Source: Bryobacterales bacterium (GTDB taxonomy: Bacteria > Acidobacteriota > Terriglobia > Bryobacterales > Bryobacteraceae). Taken from it: DNA of 16,110 nucleotides. The notes under the pieces were generated by a model. That model ran no database searches. It saw nothing but the letters and a program-made list of their open reading frames with translations, and was not told where the DNA came from. The translations under genes and the position numbers were made by a program. The stretch's first letter is position 1. The number at the start of each line of letters is the position of its first letter. The stretch spans positions 1 through 16,110 of the forward strand of contig PKYZ01000205.1 in NCBI GenBank assembly GCA_003132865.1, read 5' to 3'. Shown in pieces: positions 1 to 8,247 of the stretch.

Positions 1-49
1 CAAGCCTGAATCCGGCCCACCAGATTCAGAGGAAACAGTTCAATAAAAT

Positions 50-3000
50 ATGCCGGCTGGCGTCTCAAAGTTCTTGACAAATTCCGACGCGCTCGCTCAA
101 GTTCCCCTCATTAAATCGGCCGTTGCAAAGTCCCCGCAAGGCCGATCCCTCGCAGGTGAGCTGCCCTTTATCCGCGCATTGATAAGATTGTCGCTCCTGG
201 TTTGCTTGGCAATAGGGTTGAACGCGACGGCGTACGGGCAATGCCCCGAGCCATGGTATAGCGCCAACACGGTCTACAGAACGATCAACGCGCAAGGCAG
301 CGGGACCGCGAGCGTCGACGGTGTGACTCAGACCACAAATCAAAGCATCACCTTCGCGTTGAACTTGCTAGGGTACTACCCAGGCACCTGCAGTTGGAGT
401 GCCTGGCCGGGCACGGGAACCGCTGCGAATCGCGCTTCCATCAACGACGTCGTCGTGGGCGCGGGCGGGGTGTGCACCACCACGGCGCAAGCAGATGGTT
501 CTGGCTCTCCTCTTGTGGCTTTGGCGATTTCCGGCACCAACACGTACTCATTCAACGCAACCGACAATCTGGACGGCAAGGTCATATACACGGGCGATCC
601 GTTGTCGTGTAATCCTCGCACGCAGGATGAAACCATCGGATGGGGGCCAGGGGGCCTGCCAGGACCGACGCCCCAGTTCTTTCCTTGGCCCAGCTCAGCG
701 TCAATGAGCGGCAACTTCACCTTCTCCGCTATCCCAGGTGATAACATTTCTTTTCTGCCCGCAAACTGGACAGTCACGTGGAATTTCTCTCCCGCTCCCG
801 ACGACACCTGCAAAGACTGCAATGACAACAGGGGGTCGAGAATCGGTTGTCGCAGTCAAAGCCTAGGTGAAGATATCCCGGTCGTCGGGACGCCGTTCTT
901 CCTGCATTACGAGAGCGCACGAGCCTTTGGCCGGGCCGGAGCGGACGCGGACGCCGCGGCGGATGCGCGCAGCCTTGGGGGTTGGACGCTCAGCGCTCAT
1001 CACGTGCTCGAACGGTTACTGCAGTTGTGGTGCATCGGCGGGGGCTGCACTCCCTATGCCACCACGCCAAAAGCGCTTTTCCTAGGCAACGGCCAGACCC
1101 GTGACGATGCCAGTGTGCAATCGGCGGTGTCGTACAACGGCAATCTCTATCTCACTTCGGAAGATGGCTCCGAGATCTACGTGTTCAACAATTATGTGCA
1201 TACCCAGACCGTCCGTCCCTTGACCAGCGCCGTTATCTATACCTTCGGTTATGATGGCAACGCACAGTTGATCACGGTGACAGATGCCGTGGGCAATGTG
1301 ACCACCATCCAGCGCGATGCGAACGAGAACGCGACCGCGATCGTTTCGCCCTATGGCCAAACCACCACGCTCGCCGTGGACGCCAACGGTTATCTCAGCC
1401 AGGTCACCGATCCGGCCGGGAACATCGTTAAGCTGTCCAGCGGCGCTACCGGTCTGCTCGCCAGCCTGACCGACGCGAACGGAAATGTTCACAACTTCCA
1501 GTACGACATCTACGGCCGGCTGACAAACGATTCCGATCCGGCGGGCGGCTCAATCAGCACCGCCCGGACGGACAGCTCCTCGGGCTACAGCACAACCAAA
1601 ACCACCGCCCTGGGTGTATCCAGTAGCTATTCAGTCACGTTCAATTCCACCACCTCATCCAGTGCCCAGAAGTTCACCAACACTTGGCCCAGCGGGCTGC
1701 AGGCGACAGAAACAGACACCCAGCAGCTCGGACAAGCTTCCGAGAGCATGGTCTTGCCGGATGGCACGTCAACGACAACGACCAATGGCCCCGATCCACG
1801 GTGGGGGATTCAGGTTCCCTTTGGCACCAGCCAAACCGTGACGCTCGGCAACCTGACCATGAACGCCGTCGGCGGCCGCAACGCAACTCTGGGCACGCCC
1901 GGCAATCCGTTCAGCTTGACCGTGCAAACCGATACAAGAACCGTCAACGGCCGTAGCTACACGTCGGCGTTTACAGCCTCGGATCGCACTTACCTGAACA
2001 CTTCGCCGGTGGGGCGAACGCTGACGGTCACACTCGACTCCCTCGAGCGTCTCGCCAGCACGCAGGCCGGGAAGCTGCTGCCAACCAACTTGACGTACGA
2101 CAGCCGGGGCAGACTGGCCGCTACCACCCAGGGGACTCGTACAACGACCTTCAGCTACGATACGAACGGTTTCCTGGCCAGCATTGTGGATCCGCTGAAA
2201 CGACCGACTAGCTTCACGCACGACGCCGCTGGGAATTTACTGACCAGCACCTTGCCCGACGGCCGGGTCATCAACTACGCCTACGATGCCAATGGCAACC
2301 TGACCTCGCTCACCCCGCCGGGAAAGTCGGCCCACGATTTCGCCTACACGGCTGTGAATCTGCGGTCTTCGTACACTCCCCCCAGCGTAGCGGGAACAGG
2401 TGCGACTGCCTATGCCCACGATGCTGACCGGGACCTGACAACCATCACTCGCCCCGACGGCGAAACCATCCAGTTTAACTACGACAATGCTGGAGGGCTG
2501 AGTGCCACCGTGGCACCGACGGAAACCATCGATTACAGCTACAGCTTGACCACGGGAAATTTAGCCAGCGCCGCCGTAAACGGCGGCGAACAGATTGCCT
2601 ATAGCTACAATGGATCGTTGCCCACCGCGTCTACCTGGACCGGCCCAGTTGCGGGCAGCGTGAGCCGGCGCTACGACAATAACTTCTGGATCACATCGGT
2701 GAGTATCAACGGCGGGAATTCGGTCGGCTTTCAACATGACAACGACGGCCTCGTGAACAAGGAGGGGGCACTGGTACTGAAGCGGAGCGCCAGCGATGGC
2801 CTAATCACCGGTACCACGCTCGGGCCGGCGACGGACAGTCGCAGCTATGACCCCTTCGGAGAACTGTCAAATTACGCTGCGTCTTACAACGGAGTGCCCT
2901 TTGTACGCTGTGAAGTTTACGCGCGATGCAGACGGCAGGGTGACAAACAAGAGCGAAACCATTGCCGGGACAAGCAATACCTTTACCTACGCCTACGACC

Positions 3001-3055
3001 TCGCGGGACGGCTCGTCAAAGTCGCCAGGAACGGCACAACCATTGGCAGCTATAG
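50..3055 (+). CDS. YD-repeat/Rhs family secreted protein, N-terminal part (gene split by frameshift)
   Basis: This is the first 1001-codon open frame of a large YD-repeat/Rhs protein. A hydrophobic stretch at about residues 45-64 (core LSLLVCLAIGLNATAYG) looks like a signal peptide, but it sits behind some 40 extra residues. The true start may therefore be later, for example the TTG near 179; the only purine-rich SD-like run (28-35) lies about 15 nt before the ATG at 50. Residues about 65-260 are a Cys- and Ser/Thr-rich beta-type region I do not recognise. From about residue 273 the motif IPVVGTPFFLHYESAR, typical of the start of Rhs beta cages, appears. YD repeats such as YDANGNLTSLT, YDSRGRLAATT and YDTNGFLASI follow to the end. 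After residue 950 (VPF) the frame turns to non-Rhs sequence, while the Rhs reading continues in the next frame, so the last 50 or so residues are out of frame. Family assignment is firm; the ligand or target is unknown. Confidence 0.85.
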   Translation: MPAGVSKFLTNSDALAQVPLIKSAVAKSPQGRSLAGELPFIRALIRLSLLVCLAIGLNATAYGQCPEPWYSANTVYRTINAQGSGTASVDGVTQTTNQSITFALNLLGYYPGTCSWSAWPGTGTAANRASINDVVVGAGGVCTTTAQADGSGSPLVALAISGTNTYSFNATDNLDGKVIYTGDPLSCNPRTQDETIGWGPGGLPGPTPQFFPWPSSASMSGNFTFSAIPGDNISFLPANWTVTWNFSPAPDDTCKDCNDNRGSRIGCRSQSLGEDIPVVGTPFFLHYESARAFGRAGADADAAADARSLGGWTLSAHHVLERLLQLWCIGGGCTPYATTPKALFLGNGQTRDDASVQSAVSYNGNLYLTSEDGSEIYVFNNYVHTQTVRPLTSAVIYTFGYDGNAQLITVTDAVGNVTTIQRDANENATAIVSPYGQTTTLAVDANGYLSQVTDPAGNIVKLSSGATGLLASLTDANGNVHNFQYDIYGRLTNDSDPAGGSISTARTDSSSGYSTTKTTALGVSSSYSVTFNSTTSSSAQKFTNTWPSGLQATETDTQQLGQASESMVLPDGTSTTTTNGPDPRWGIQVPFGTSQTVTLGNLTMNAVGGRNATLGTPGNPFSLTVQTDTRTVNGRSYTSAFTASDRTYLNTSPVGRTLTVTLDSLERLASTQAGKLLPTNLTYDSRGRLAATTQGTRTTTFSYDTNGFLASIVDPLKRPTSFTHDAAGNLLTSTLPDGRVINYAYDANGNLTSLTPPGKSAHDFAYTAVNLRSSYTPPSVAGTGATAYAHDADRDLTTITRPDGETIQFNYDNAGGLSATVAPTETIDYSYSLTTGNLASAAVNGGEQIAYSYNGSLPTASTWTGPVAGSVSRRYDNNFWITSVSINGGNSVGFQHDNDGLVNKEGALVLKRSASDGLITGTTLGPATDSRSYDPFGELSNYAASYNGVPFVRCEVYARCRRQGDKQERNHCRDKQYLYLRLRPRGTARQSRQERHNHWQL

Positions 3056-3812
3056 CTACAACACCAATTCCAACCGGGTGGGAGCCGCTACCGCGTCCGG
3101 AACCGTGAAAGGCTCCTATGATGCTCAAGACCGGCTGCTTAGTTATGGCGGTGCTTCGTACACCTATACTGCCAACGGCGAGTTGGCGAGCCGGACGGCA
3201 GGCACCCAGAGCACGGCCTATACATACGATGTGCTGGGGAACTTAACCTCGGCCACGCTGCCCAACGGAACGAAGATCACGTACCTCGTCGATCCCGAGA
3301 ACCACCGCGTGGGCAGAGAGGTGAATGGTGTGCTGGAAACGGGATTTCTCTACGATGGCGGCAACATCATGGCGCAGTTGAATGGCAGCAATCAGGTTGT
3401 TAGCCAATTCGTCTACGCCAGCGGAGCGACATCGCCGGACTACATGATAAGCGGTGGAGTGACTTACCGTATCTTTTCCGATCACCTGGGCAGCCCGCGT
3501 TTTGTGGTGAATACTTCGACTGGGGCCATCGCGGAACAGATCGCCTACGACGAGTTTGGCAATGTCCTCAGTGACACACACCCCGGTTTCCAGCCGTTTG
3601 GCTTTGCCGGAGGCTTGTACGATCGGGACACGAAGCTGGTGCGCTTCGGTGCTCGCGATTACAACCAGAGCATCGGCCGCTGGACAGCCAAAGATCCAAC
3701 CCTGTTTGGGGGAGGCGACACCAATCTGTACGGTTATGTTGTGAATGACCCAGTGAACCTGATGGATCCTTTCGGCTTACAAGATGAGGATTGTGCCTGC
3801 GCTATGAAATGA
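2847..3812 (+). CDS. YD-repeat/Rhs protein, C-terminal part with RHS repeat-associated core
   Basis: This frame carries the rest of the Rhs gene above. Genuine coding starts at 2901 (LYAVKFTRDADGRVTNK); the ATG at 2847 lies in sequence that is coding in the other frame. YD repeats (YDLAGRLVKVA, YDAQDRLLSYG, YDVLGNLTSAT) lead into the classic RHS repeat-associated core: DHLGSPRFVVN, YDEFGNVLSDT, FGARDYNQSIGRWTAKDP, NLYGYVVNDPVNLMDPFGL. In polymorphic Rhs toxins the variable toxic tip begins right after DPxGL. Here only ten residues (QDEDCACAMK) follow before the stop, so the in-frame tip is vestigial. Removing one T at 2900-2902 joins both parts into one protein of about 1253 residues. The gene is either a recent pseudogene or carries a sequence error. 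Confidence 0.85.
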   Translation: MTPSENCQITLRLTTECPLYAVKFTRDADGRVTNKSETIAGTSNTFTYAYDLAGRLVKVARNGTTIGSYSYNTNSNRVGAATASGTVKGSYDAQDRLLSYGGASYTYTANGELASRTAGTQSTAYTYDVLGNLTSATLPNGTKITYLVDPENHRVGREVNGVLETGFLYDGGNIMAQLNGSNQVVSQFVYASGATSPDYMISGGVTYRIFSDHLGSPRFVVNTSTGAIAEQIAYDEFGNVLSDTHPGFQPFGFAGGLYDRDTKLVRFGARDYNQSIGRWTAKDPTLFGGGDTNLYGYVVNDPVNLMDPFGLQDEDCACAMK

Positions 3813-4195
3813 ATAACCTCAAAAAGGTCGTGAGAGATCCCGGCTTCCAAGAAGCTGCATTGGCGACGCTCAGCAATGCTGGCGCCATTGTGAAGAGCGT
3901 TGCACAGATAGCAGTTGCAGAGGTTGCAACGGGGCTTGCTGGGGTAATGGCAGGCACCCCGGAGATTCCTGCACTTTCCAAGGCTGCGATCGAGGCAGCC
4001 AGCACACTTCAATCGACACTGGAAAAGCAGGCGCAGCTTGATGGGGATGTGTACAGCAAAACCGGCCACCCAAAACCGTGTCAGAGTTGGTGGACTAAGA
4101 ATCAGTTCTGGAATTGGATCGAAACACTAGAGTCCCCCGACCACTATGATCAGAATCTAGTTGGTCAAGGAAACCCTGGATACGCGGAACCTTAA
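3809..4195 (+). CDS. small protein overlapping the Rhs stop; possible displaced Rhs C-terminal tip or partner
   Basis: This 128-residue ORF starts at an ATG that overlaps the Rhs TGA stop (ATGA, 3809-3812). No Shine-Dalgarno sequence precedes it, so translation would depend on coupling to the Rhs gene or on a -1 slip at ATGAAATGA. Residues about 12-75 are Ala-rich and predicted helical (VAQIAVAEVATGLAGVMAG). The C-terminal third is Trp/Asn-rich (CQSWWTKNQFWNWIETLES) and GC falls to about half there, lower than in the Rhs core. I do not recognise the family. Position right after DPFGL and lower GC suit a toxin tip; an immunity protein is the alternative. A TTG at 3791 in the same frame would add six residues. 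Confidence 0.5.
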   Translation: MNNLKKVVRDPGFQEAALATLSNAGAIVKSVAQIAVAEVATGLAGVMAGTPEIPALSKAAIEAASTLQSTLEKQAQLDGDVYSKTGHPKPCQSWWTKNQFWNWIETLESPDHYDQNLVGQGNPGYAEP

Positions 4196-4254
4196 TTAAT
4201 GCGAAGATCGGCGCGTCCGGACCGGAGGGTTGCGCAATCACACATTCGCAGCCG

Positions 4255-4574
4255 CTACTCGATTTTCATGGCCGCGGGCGATTTCAAAAGGGGGATGGCA
4301 AACTCGATCTCGCTGTCACTGAAACGCAACGACGGGCGTCCGGATTTGTGAGGCTGGTCGGCGCGAGGAACTCCGCAATTGTCCGCCTGCGGCTTCCGTA
4401 ACAGTCGCCCGTGCGCTACTTTCCGGGGTCATTGAACACCAGCCCGTTGGGACTCATGGCCCCCGGATTTCAGGTAGTGCTCCAGAAGTGCGATTCCGGT
4501 GAATGGATCCAGCAGACAAAGCGGGCGCTGGCGCTCCATTTCCACTACACCGGTCATGCGATCTTCGCGATCCG
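4255..4574 (-). pseudogene. possible coding remnant in the gap downstream of the kinase gene
   Basis: The 379-bp gap 4196-4574 holds no intact gene. On the minus strand an ATG at 4557 opens a 42-codon ORF (MTGVVEMERQRPLCLL at its start) ending at 4429. Removing one G from the G run near 4460 would let it read on into MSPNGLVFNDPGK and a stop. Further along, a different minus frame ends in RFSDSEIEFAIPLLKS before a stop at 4255-4257. Both stretches have protein-like composition, but I recognise no family and the frames do not join without several changes. They may be debris of an older gene or chance reading; I lean weakly to debris. Confidence 0.2.
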
Positions 4575-6128
4575 CTAGCAGCGCCCCGCACCGTGGCTGG
4601 TCTCGCCGTTCGTTTCCAAAAGCTCCCGCACCTTGCTGGACAGGGCCGCGGGCGTGAACGGCTTCTGGATGAAACCGGATTCGCCACTCAGCAGGCTGCT
4701 GTTGACGACGGCCCGGTCCGTGTAACCGGACATGAAAAGCACCTTCATCGCCCGACGGCGCGGGGCCAGGCTGGCAGCCAATTCGCGGCCGCCTTCCCTA
4801 GGCATCACCACATCCGCGATCAGCAGATGGATCGCACCTTTGTGCGCACCAGCGATCCGGCGGGCTTCCGCGGCGCTGGGCGCGTCTAGAACCTTATAAC
4901 CCTCACGCCGCAGGGTGTCGCGCACCAGGTTGCGCACCTGTTCCTCATCTTCGACCAGCAAGATCGTCTCGGAACCGCGCGCCGCCTTCGCCAGGGGCGC
5001 CTCTGTCTCGGCCGCGGCGGGCTGGTCGATTCGCGGCAAATACGCCTTCACGGACGTGCCCTTGCCGGGTTCGCTATACACCTGCATGCCGCCGCCGCTC
5101 TGCTTGACAATGCTGAATACCGTGGTCATCCCAAGCCCCGTGCCCTGGCCTTGCGCCTTGGTGGTGAAGAAGGGTTCGAAGAGATGGGCGAGCGTTTCGG
5201 CGTCCATTCCCGAGCCGTTGTCGCCGACCCCCAGCGCCACATACTTGCCCGGCTTGATGGCGATGGGCGTGGAAGGGCAGTGCTCGTCAAGCTCCACATT
5301 GCTTGTTTCGATCGTCAATGTGCCGCCGCGCGGCATAGCGTCCCGCGCGTTCACCGCCAGGTTCATGACCACCTGCTCGATCTGTCCGGGATCGGCGTTC
5401 ACCTGTCCAATATCGGGACCGGGCGCGAAACGCAACTCGATGTCCTCGCCGATCAGCCGCCGTAGCATCGCATGCATCCCTGTGAGCAGTTGGTTGAGAT
5501 TCAGGAGCTTCGGCTGCAGCACCTGCCTACGGCTGTATGACAGCAACTGGCGCGTGAGCCCGGCCGCGCGCTCCCCGGCTTTCATGATCTGCTCCACCGC
5601 GCTGCGGTTCGGGTCGGTCTCGGGGAGCGCGTTCAGCAGGATATGGCTATAACCGTTGATGATGGTCAGCAGGTTGTTGAAATCGTGCGCAATCCCGCCG
5701 GCTAGCATGCCGACCGCTTCCATTTTGGCCGACTGCCGGAGTTGTTCTTCGAGCTGCTTGCGTTGCGTAATGTCCTGCAGCACCGAGAGCACGGCCTGCC
5801 GGCCGCCGTACGAAATAGTGTGCGAGGCGACTTCCACGTCGATCAGGCGGCCGTCTTTGAGCCGGTGACGCCACTGGCCGGACCTTGCCAAGCCGCTCGC
5901 CCGGGCAACCGAATCTTTCAGGCGCGCTACGTCTTCAGGCGGACGGATGTTGGCGAGGGTCATGCTCAGGAATTCTTCGCGGCTATAGCCGTAATGGGCC
6001 ACGGCCGCATGATTCGCCTCCAGGAAGCGCAAGGTTTCCCGGTCGAACACCCACATTGGCAGGGGGTTGTCCTCGAACAGCAGCCGGAACTTCACGCCCT
6101 TCTGCTTTAGAAGCAATTTCGCAGGCAT
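4575..6128 (-). CDS. PAS-domain hybrid sensor histidine kinase with C-terminal receiver domain
   Basis: This 517-residue soluble signalling protein has no membrane segment or signal peptide, so it should sense in the cytoplasm. A PAS domain covers about residues 12-125 (LLFEDNPLPMWVFD to LSVLQDITQRK). The H box is GGIAHDFNNLL with phospho-accepting His148. The ATPase has an N box (NLAVNARDAMPRGG, 256-269), G1 (GVGDNGSGMD, about 300-309), F box (FEPFFTT, 317-323) and G2 (GQGTGLGM). A receiver domain fills about 387-505: acidic pocket VEDEE, phospho-acceptor Asp439 in IADVVMP, Ser/Thr in FMSGYTD and Lys489 in IQKPF. All catalytic residues are present. This is the common PAS-HisKA-HATPase-REC type; the output partner and signal are not visible. 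The ATG at 6128 has no strong SD. It lies 91 nt downstream of the epimerase gene on the same strand, apparently with its own promoter. Confidence 0.93.
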   Translation of the reverse strand: MPAKLLLKQKGVKFRLLFEDNPLPMWVFDRETLRFLEANHAAVAHYGYSREEFLSMTLANIRPPEDVARLKDSVARASGLARSGQWRHRLKDGRLIDVEVASHTISYGGRQAVLSVLQDITQRKQLEEQLRQSAKMEAVGMLAGGIAHDFNNLLTIINGYSHILLNALPETDPNRSAVEQIMKAGERAAGLTRQLLSYSRRQVLQPKLLNLNQLLTGMHAMLRRLIGEDIELRFAPGPDIGQVNADPGQIEQVVMNLAVNARDAMPRGGTLTIETSNVELDEHCPSTPIAIKPGKYVALGVGDNGSGMDAETLAHLFEPFFTTKAQGQGTGLGMTTVFSIVKQSGGGMQVYSEPGKGTSVKAYLPRIDQPAAAETEAPLAKAARGSETILLVEDEEQVRNLVRDTLRREGYKVLDAPSAAEARRIAGAHKGAIHLLIADVVMPREGGRELAASLAPRRRAMKVLFMSGYTDRAVVNSSLLSGESGFIQKPFTPAALSSKVRELLETNGETSHGAGRC

Positions 6129-6162
6129 TGGTCTTGCCGGAACGCGGCTCTCACCCTATCTC

Positions 6163-6192
6163 AGGATAATCAACCGCGGCGCAAAGTTACAA
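6163..6192 (-). promoter_or_regulatory. candidate sigma-70-type promoter for the hybrid kinase gene
   Basis: On the minus strand TTGTAA (6192-6187) and TATCCT (6168-6163) are separated by 18 nt, giving a plausible -35/-10 pair. Transcription would begin about 25-30 nt before the kinase ATG. Each hexamer matches the consensus at about four of six positions, so the call is weak. The two perfect palindromes listed next lie immediately upstream of it. Confidence 0.3.
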
Positions 6193-6193
6193 C

Positions 6194-6223
6194 GTAGTTA
6201 ACTACTGGCTAGTGATATATCAC
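6194..6223. promoter_or_regulatory. pair of perfect 12-bp palindromes upstream of the kinase gene (operator-like)
   Basis: GTAGTTAACTAC (6194-6205) and GTGATATATCAC (6212-6223) are both perfect palindromes, six nt apart, in a locally AT-rich stretch. The second overlaps the TGA stop of the epimerase gene (6222-6220). They sit just upstream of the candidate kinase promoter, so they resemble binding sites for a dimeric regulator. Neither is GC-rich or followed by a T run, so they do not look like a terminator. Confidence 0.4.
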
Positions 6224-7176
6224 ACAATGATTCCGGCATGGTGTAAGCGCTCGAACATATCCAGTGTTTCGCGTATGCCGTCTTCGAGCGGAGTCTGCAT
6301 AATTCCGGGCACATGCGCGCGCAGTTGGGTTCCGTCCATGCGGTACGCCACGGGCACCTGTGGGCCTTCCGCGGCGATAAGCCGGGCAGCTCCCGGGCGC
6401 AAGCGCTCCAGTATTCCGATCAACTCATCCATCGCGGTGACAGTCCCTTCCAGATTGAACGCATAAGCTCCCTCCAGTGGTTCGATCGCGCAGCGCACGA
6501 AGCTCTCCGCGACATCGGCGACATATTGCAGATCCATGTGGCCGGTCAGCCGGATGCGAAACGGCTGGCTGAGCGCCACGGCGCGCATGGCCAGCGTCGG
6601 GTCGGCGGTGAGTCCACGGTCGCGGCCCACGCCGTAGACGGTCCACGGACGCAGGCCCACGCTTGAAATCCCGCTGCTGAGGTAGAATACGCGCGCATTG
6701 CCTTCGTTGGCTTGTTTGAAGACGCCATAGTGCGTGGAGGGCTTCAGCGGGTCTTCCTCGGTGAGCTTGCCGCTGCCATAGGCCTCCTCGGGACCCCACA
6801 CCGCCGAGGAACTGGCATACACTACCCGCACCGCGCGGCCGGCGTCCCGCGCGGCTTCGAACACGTTCAGCGTGCCGATGACGTTCACGATCCCGCCTTC
6901 GGCCGGCTGCGCCTGGCAGAAGGGCATCAACACGGCCGCCAGGTGCACGATGTGCGTGATGCCGCCATCCTTCACCAGCGCCTTCAAGCGCGGGCCGTCC
7001 TCGATGCGGCCGGTTTCCACCGCGGCCTTCCGGATCTGCGCGGCCGGCGCAATCAGCGAGAGCCGCGCGGGCGTGGGGTCTGCATCGTAGATCAGCACGT
7101 CCAGGCCGCGATCGAGCAGATTCTTCACCACCCACGCGCCGATGCAGCCTTGCGCGCCGGTTACCAGGATTCGCAT
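6220..7176 (-). CDS. NAD-dependent epimerase/dehydratase (extended SDR family)
   Basis: This 318-residue extended short-chain dehydrogenase/reductase resembles UDP-sugar 4-epimerases. The nucleotide-binding motif GAQGCIG lies at residues 7-13, directly after the first beta strand (MRILVT). The acidic end of strand two is IYDAD (29-33). The active site comprises the Ser in YASSSAVWG (120-128) and Tyr150-x3-Lys154 in HYGVFKQAN. The LRPWTVYGVGRDRG segment (175-188) is the usual extended-SDR substrate-side motif. The start at 7176 is chosen because GGAAGGAGG ends four nt before it; a longer in-frame reading to 7296 adds 40 residues of non-conserved sequence and is rejected. Length is normal for the family and no key residue is missing. 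The substrate cannot be read from sequence; a nucleotide sugar is the usual one. Confidence 0.92.
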   Translation of the reverse strand: MRILVTGAQGCIGAWVVKNLLDRGLDVLIYDADPTPARLSLIAPAAQIRKAAVETGRIEDGPRLKALVKDGGITHIVHLAAVLMPFCQAQPAEGGIVNVIGTLNVFEAARDAGRAVRVVYASSSAVWGPEEAYGSGKLTEEDPLKPSTHYGVFKQANEGNARVFYLSSGISSVGLRPWTVYGVGRDRGLTADPTLAMRAVALSQPFRIRLTGHMDLQYVADVAESFVRCAIEPLEGAYAFNLEGTVTAMDELIGILERLRPGAARLIAAEGPQVPVAYRMDGTQLRAHVPGIMQTPLEDGIRETLDMFERLHHAGIIV

Positions 7177-7180
7177 TTTT

Positions 7181-7186
7181 CCTCCT
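7181..7186 (-). promoter_or_regulatory. ribosome binding site that fixes the epimerase start
   Basis: AGGAGG on the minus strand lies four nt before the ATG at 7176. It is a full consensus Shine-Dalgarno and decides against the longer upstream reading. Confidence 0.8.
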
Positions 7187-7197
7187 TCCGTCGTGGG

Positions 7198-7271
7198 GCA
7201 GATCTCCAGGTCTGCGCGGGTCCTCCAGGACCCGCTCTTCGCGCAACACGAAAAGGCCGACGTGGACGTCG
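7198..7271. repeat. cluster of three palindromes, REP-like, beside the IS110 element
   Basis: Three hairpin-forming units lie within 75 bp. 7198-7215 (GCAGATCT-CC-AGGTCTGC) has one mismatch, 7216-7235 (GCGGGTCCT-CC-AGGACCCGC) is perfect, and 7258-7271 (CGACGT-GG-ACGTCG) is perfect. The first two are directly adjacent and share the centre CTCCAG. They fill the gap between the transposase 3' end and the epimerase ribosome binding site. Their layout resembles REP/BIME elements, which IS110-family elements are known to use as targets. Copies elsewhere in the genome cannot be tested here. Confidence 0.5.
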
Positions 7272-7305
7272 ACCGCAGGACTCTCCAGAAACCCACTGCT
7301 GGATT

Positions 7306-8247
7306 TTAGGCCGCTTTCACGATTTGGAAACCAAGTTCGGCAGCTTTCTTGGTGAGCCGCCGGATCTGTAGCTGCCGATATTTCTCTTCATAGAACTCAT
7401 TGCCCTTGTCCACATACTCTTGGCCGTATTTCAGCATGCGGTAGATGATGCGAGCCAGCTTGGCCCCCATGGCCTTCCTGGCTTGGGGGGCGCCCAGTTT
7501 GGTGCGGAAGCGGCGATATTGAGCGCCTAGGTAGGTCTGGCTCTCCAGCAGCGTGCCGGCCGCCAGGCGTAGCGCCAGACCCGCTCGATTCTTCGTCTTA
7601 CGCTTATCCCGGCCTATGATTTTGCCCCCGCTGATCTTATTCTTCGGACTCAGGTCCGGAAACGAGACAAAATCGCCTCCGTCGGAAACCGCTGCATGTC
7701 CCAGCCCACCTCTGCCTGCACCGTCTGGGCCGTCAATACATTCACACCGTGGATCGCCGTCAGCTCCACCGCCGTTTACCCGGTACATCTCGTCCCGCAG
7801 ATTGAAACTTTCCGGTACGTAGCGGCCACGGGCCCGCTTGTCGCGGGGCACCTCCGGCAACTGTTGCGGATCTGCCTTGGCCTCCATGCTTTGGTAATGT
7901 TGGTAGAGCGCCTGCTCGCATTCCGCTATCTTTTTCTGAAACGTCTGAAAGCTTTCCGATTCTTGTTTGAACACGAACAACAGTTCCTCCCGCCAGTTCC
8001 CTTCCAGGCTCCTGGCCCCTACCTCTTCGCTGGCCTTGATGCGCGGATCGCGCAGCTTGGCTAACACCTGCGGATTCCTTTCCCCCTCCAGAATCGCGCC
8101 GACGATGGCTTGGCCGGTCATCCCACTGATGTCACTGATGACGTTGGCCAGTTGCAGATGCATTTGCGTCAGCGCCTTCTGCATGTGCTGGACGCAACGG
8201 GACGCATCCCCAATGTGTGGTTGCCGCTGCCGCCAGAACGTGCGCAT
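7306..8247 (-). pseudogene. IS110 family transposase, C-terminal part (frameshifted)
   Basis: This frame holds the C-terminal transposase_20 domain of an IS110/IS1111 transposase. Clear motifs are ISGGKIIGRDKRK with the conserved Ser, NRAGLALRLAAGTLL, QTYLGAQYRRFRTKLGAP and KLARIIYRMLKYGQEYVDKG. Between about 7680 and 7766 the frame is wrong. An extra base within 7766-7773 throws it out, and a missing base near 7674-7680 restores it. In the correct frame that stretch reads LTAIHGVNVLTAQTV and EVGWDMQRFPTE, as in active relatives. The ATG at 8247 is internal to the ancestral gene. The upstream part of the protein lies in two other frames, so this fragment cannot make a working enzyme. Confidence 0.85.

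Noticed and set aside
4915..5652. Long + strand open frame opposite the hybrid kinase
   Set aside because: Antisense shadow of a complete kinase with all motifs; Ser/Pro/Arg-rich translation without domains.
6425..7249. 274-codon minus-strand frame overlapping the epimerase
   Set aside because: Out-of-frame shadow of the epimerase gene, with an Arg/Gly/His-rich translation and no motif.
7177..7296. N-terminal extension of the epimerase reading to an ATG at 7296
   Set aside because: The 40 added residues carry no family similarity, cover the palindrome cluster, and a consensus SD lies just before the ATG at 7176.
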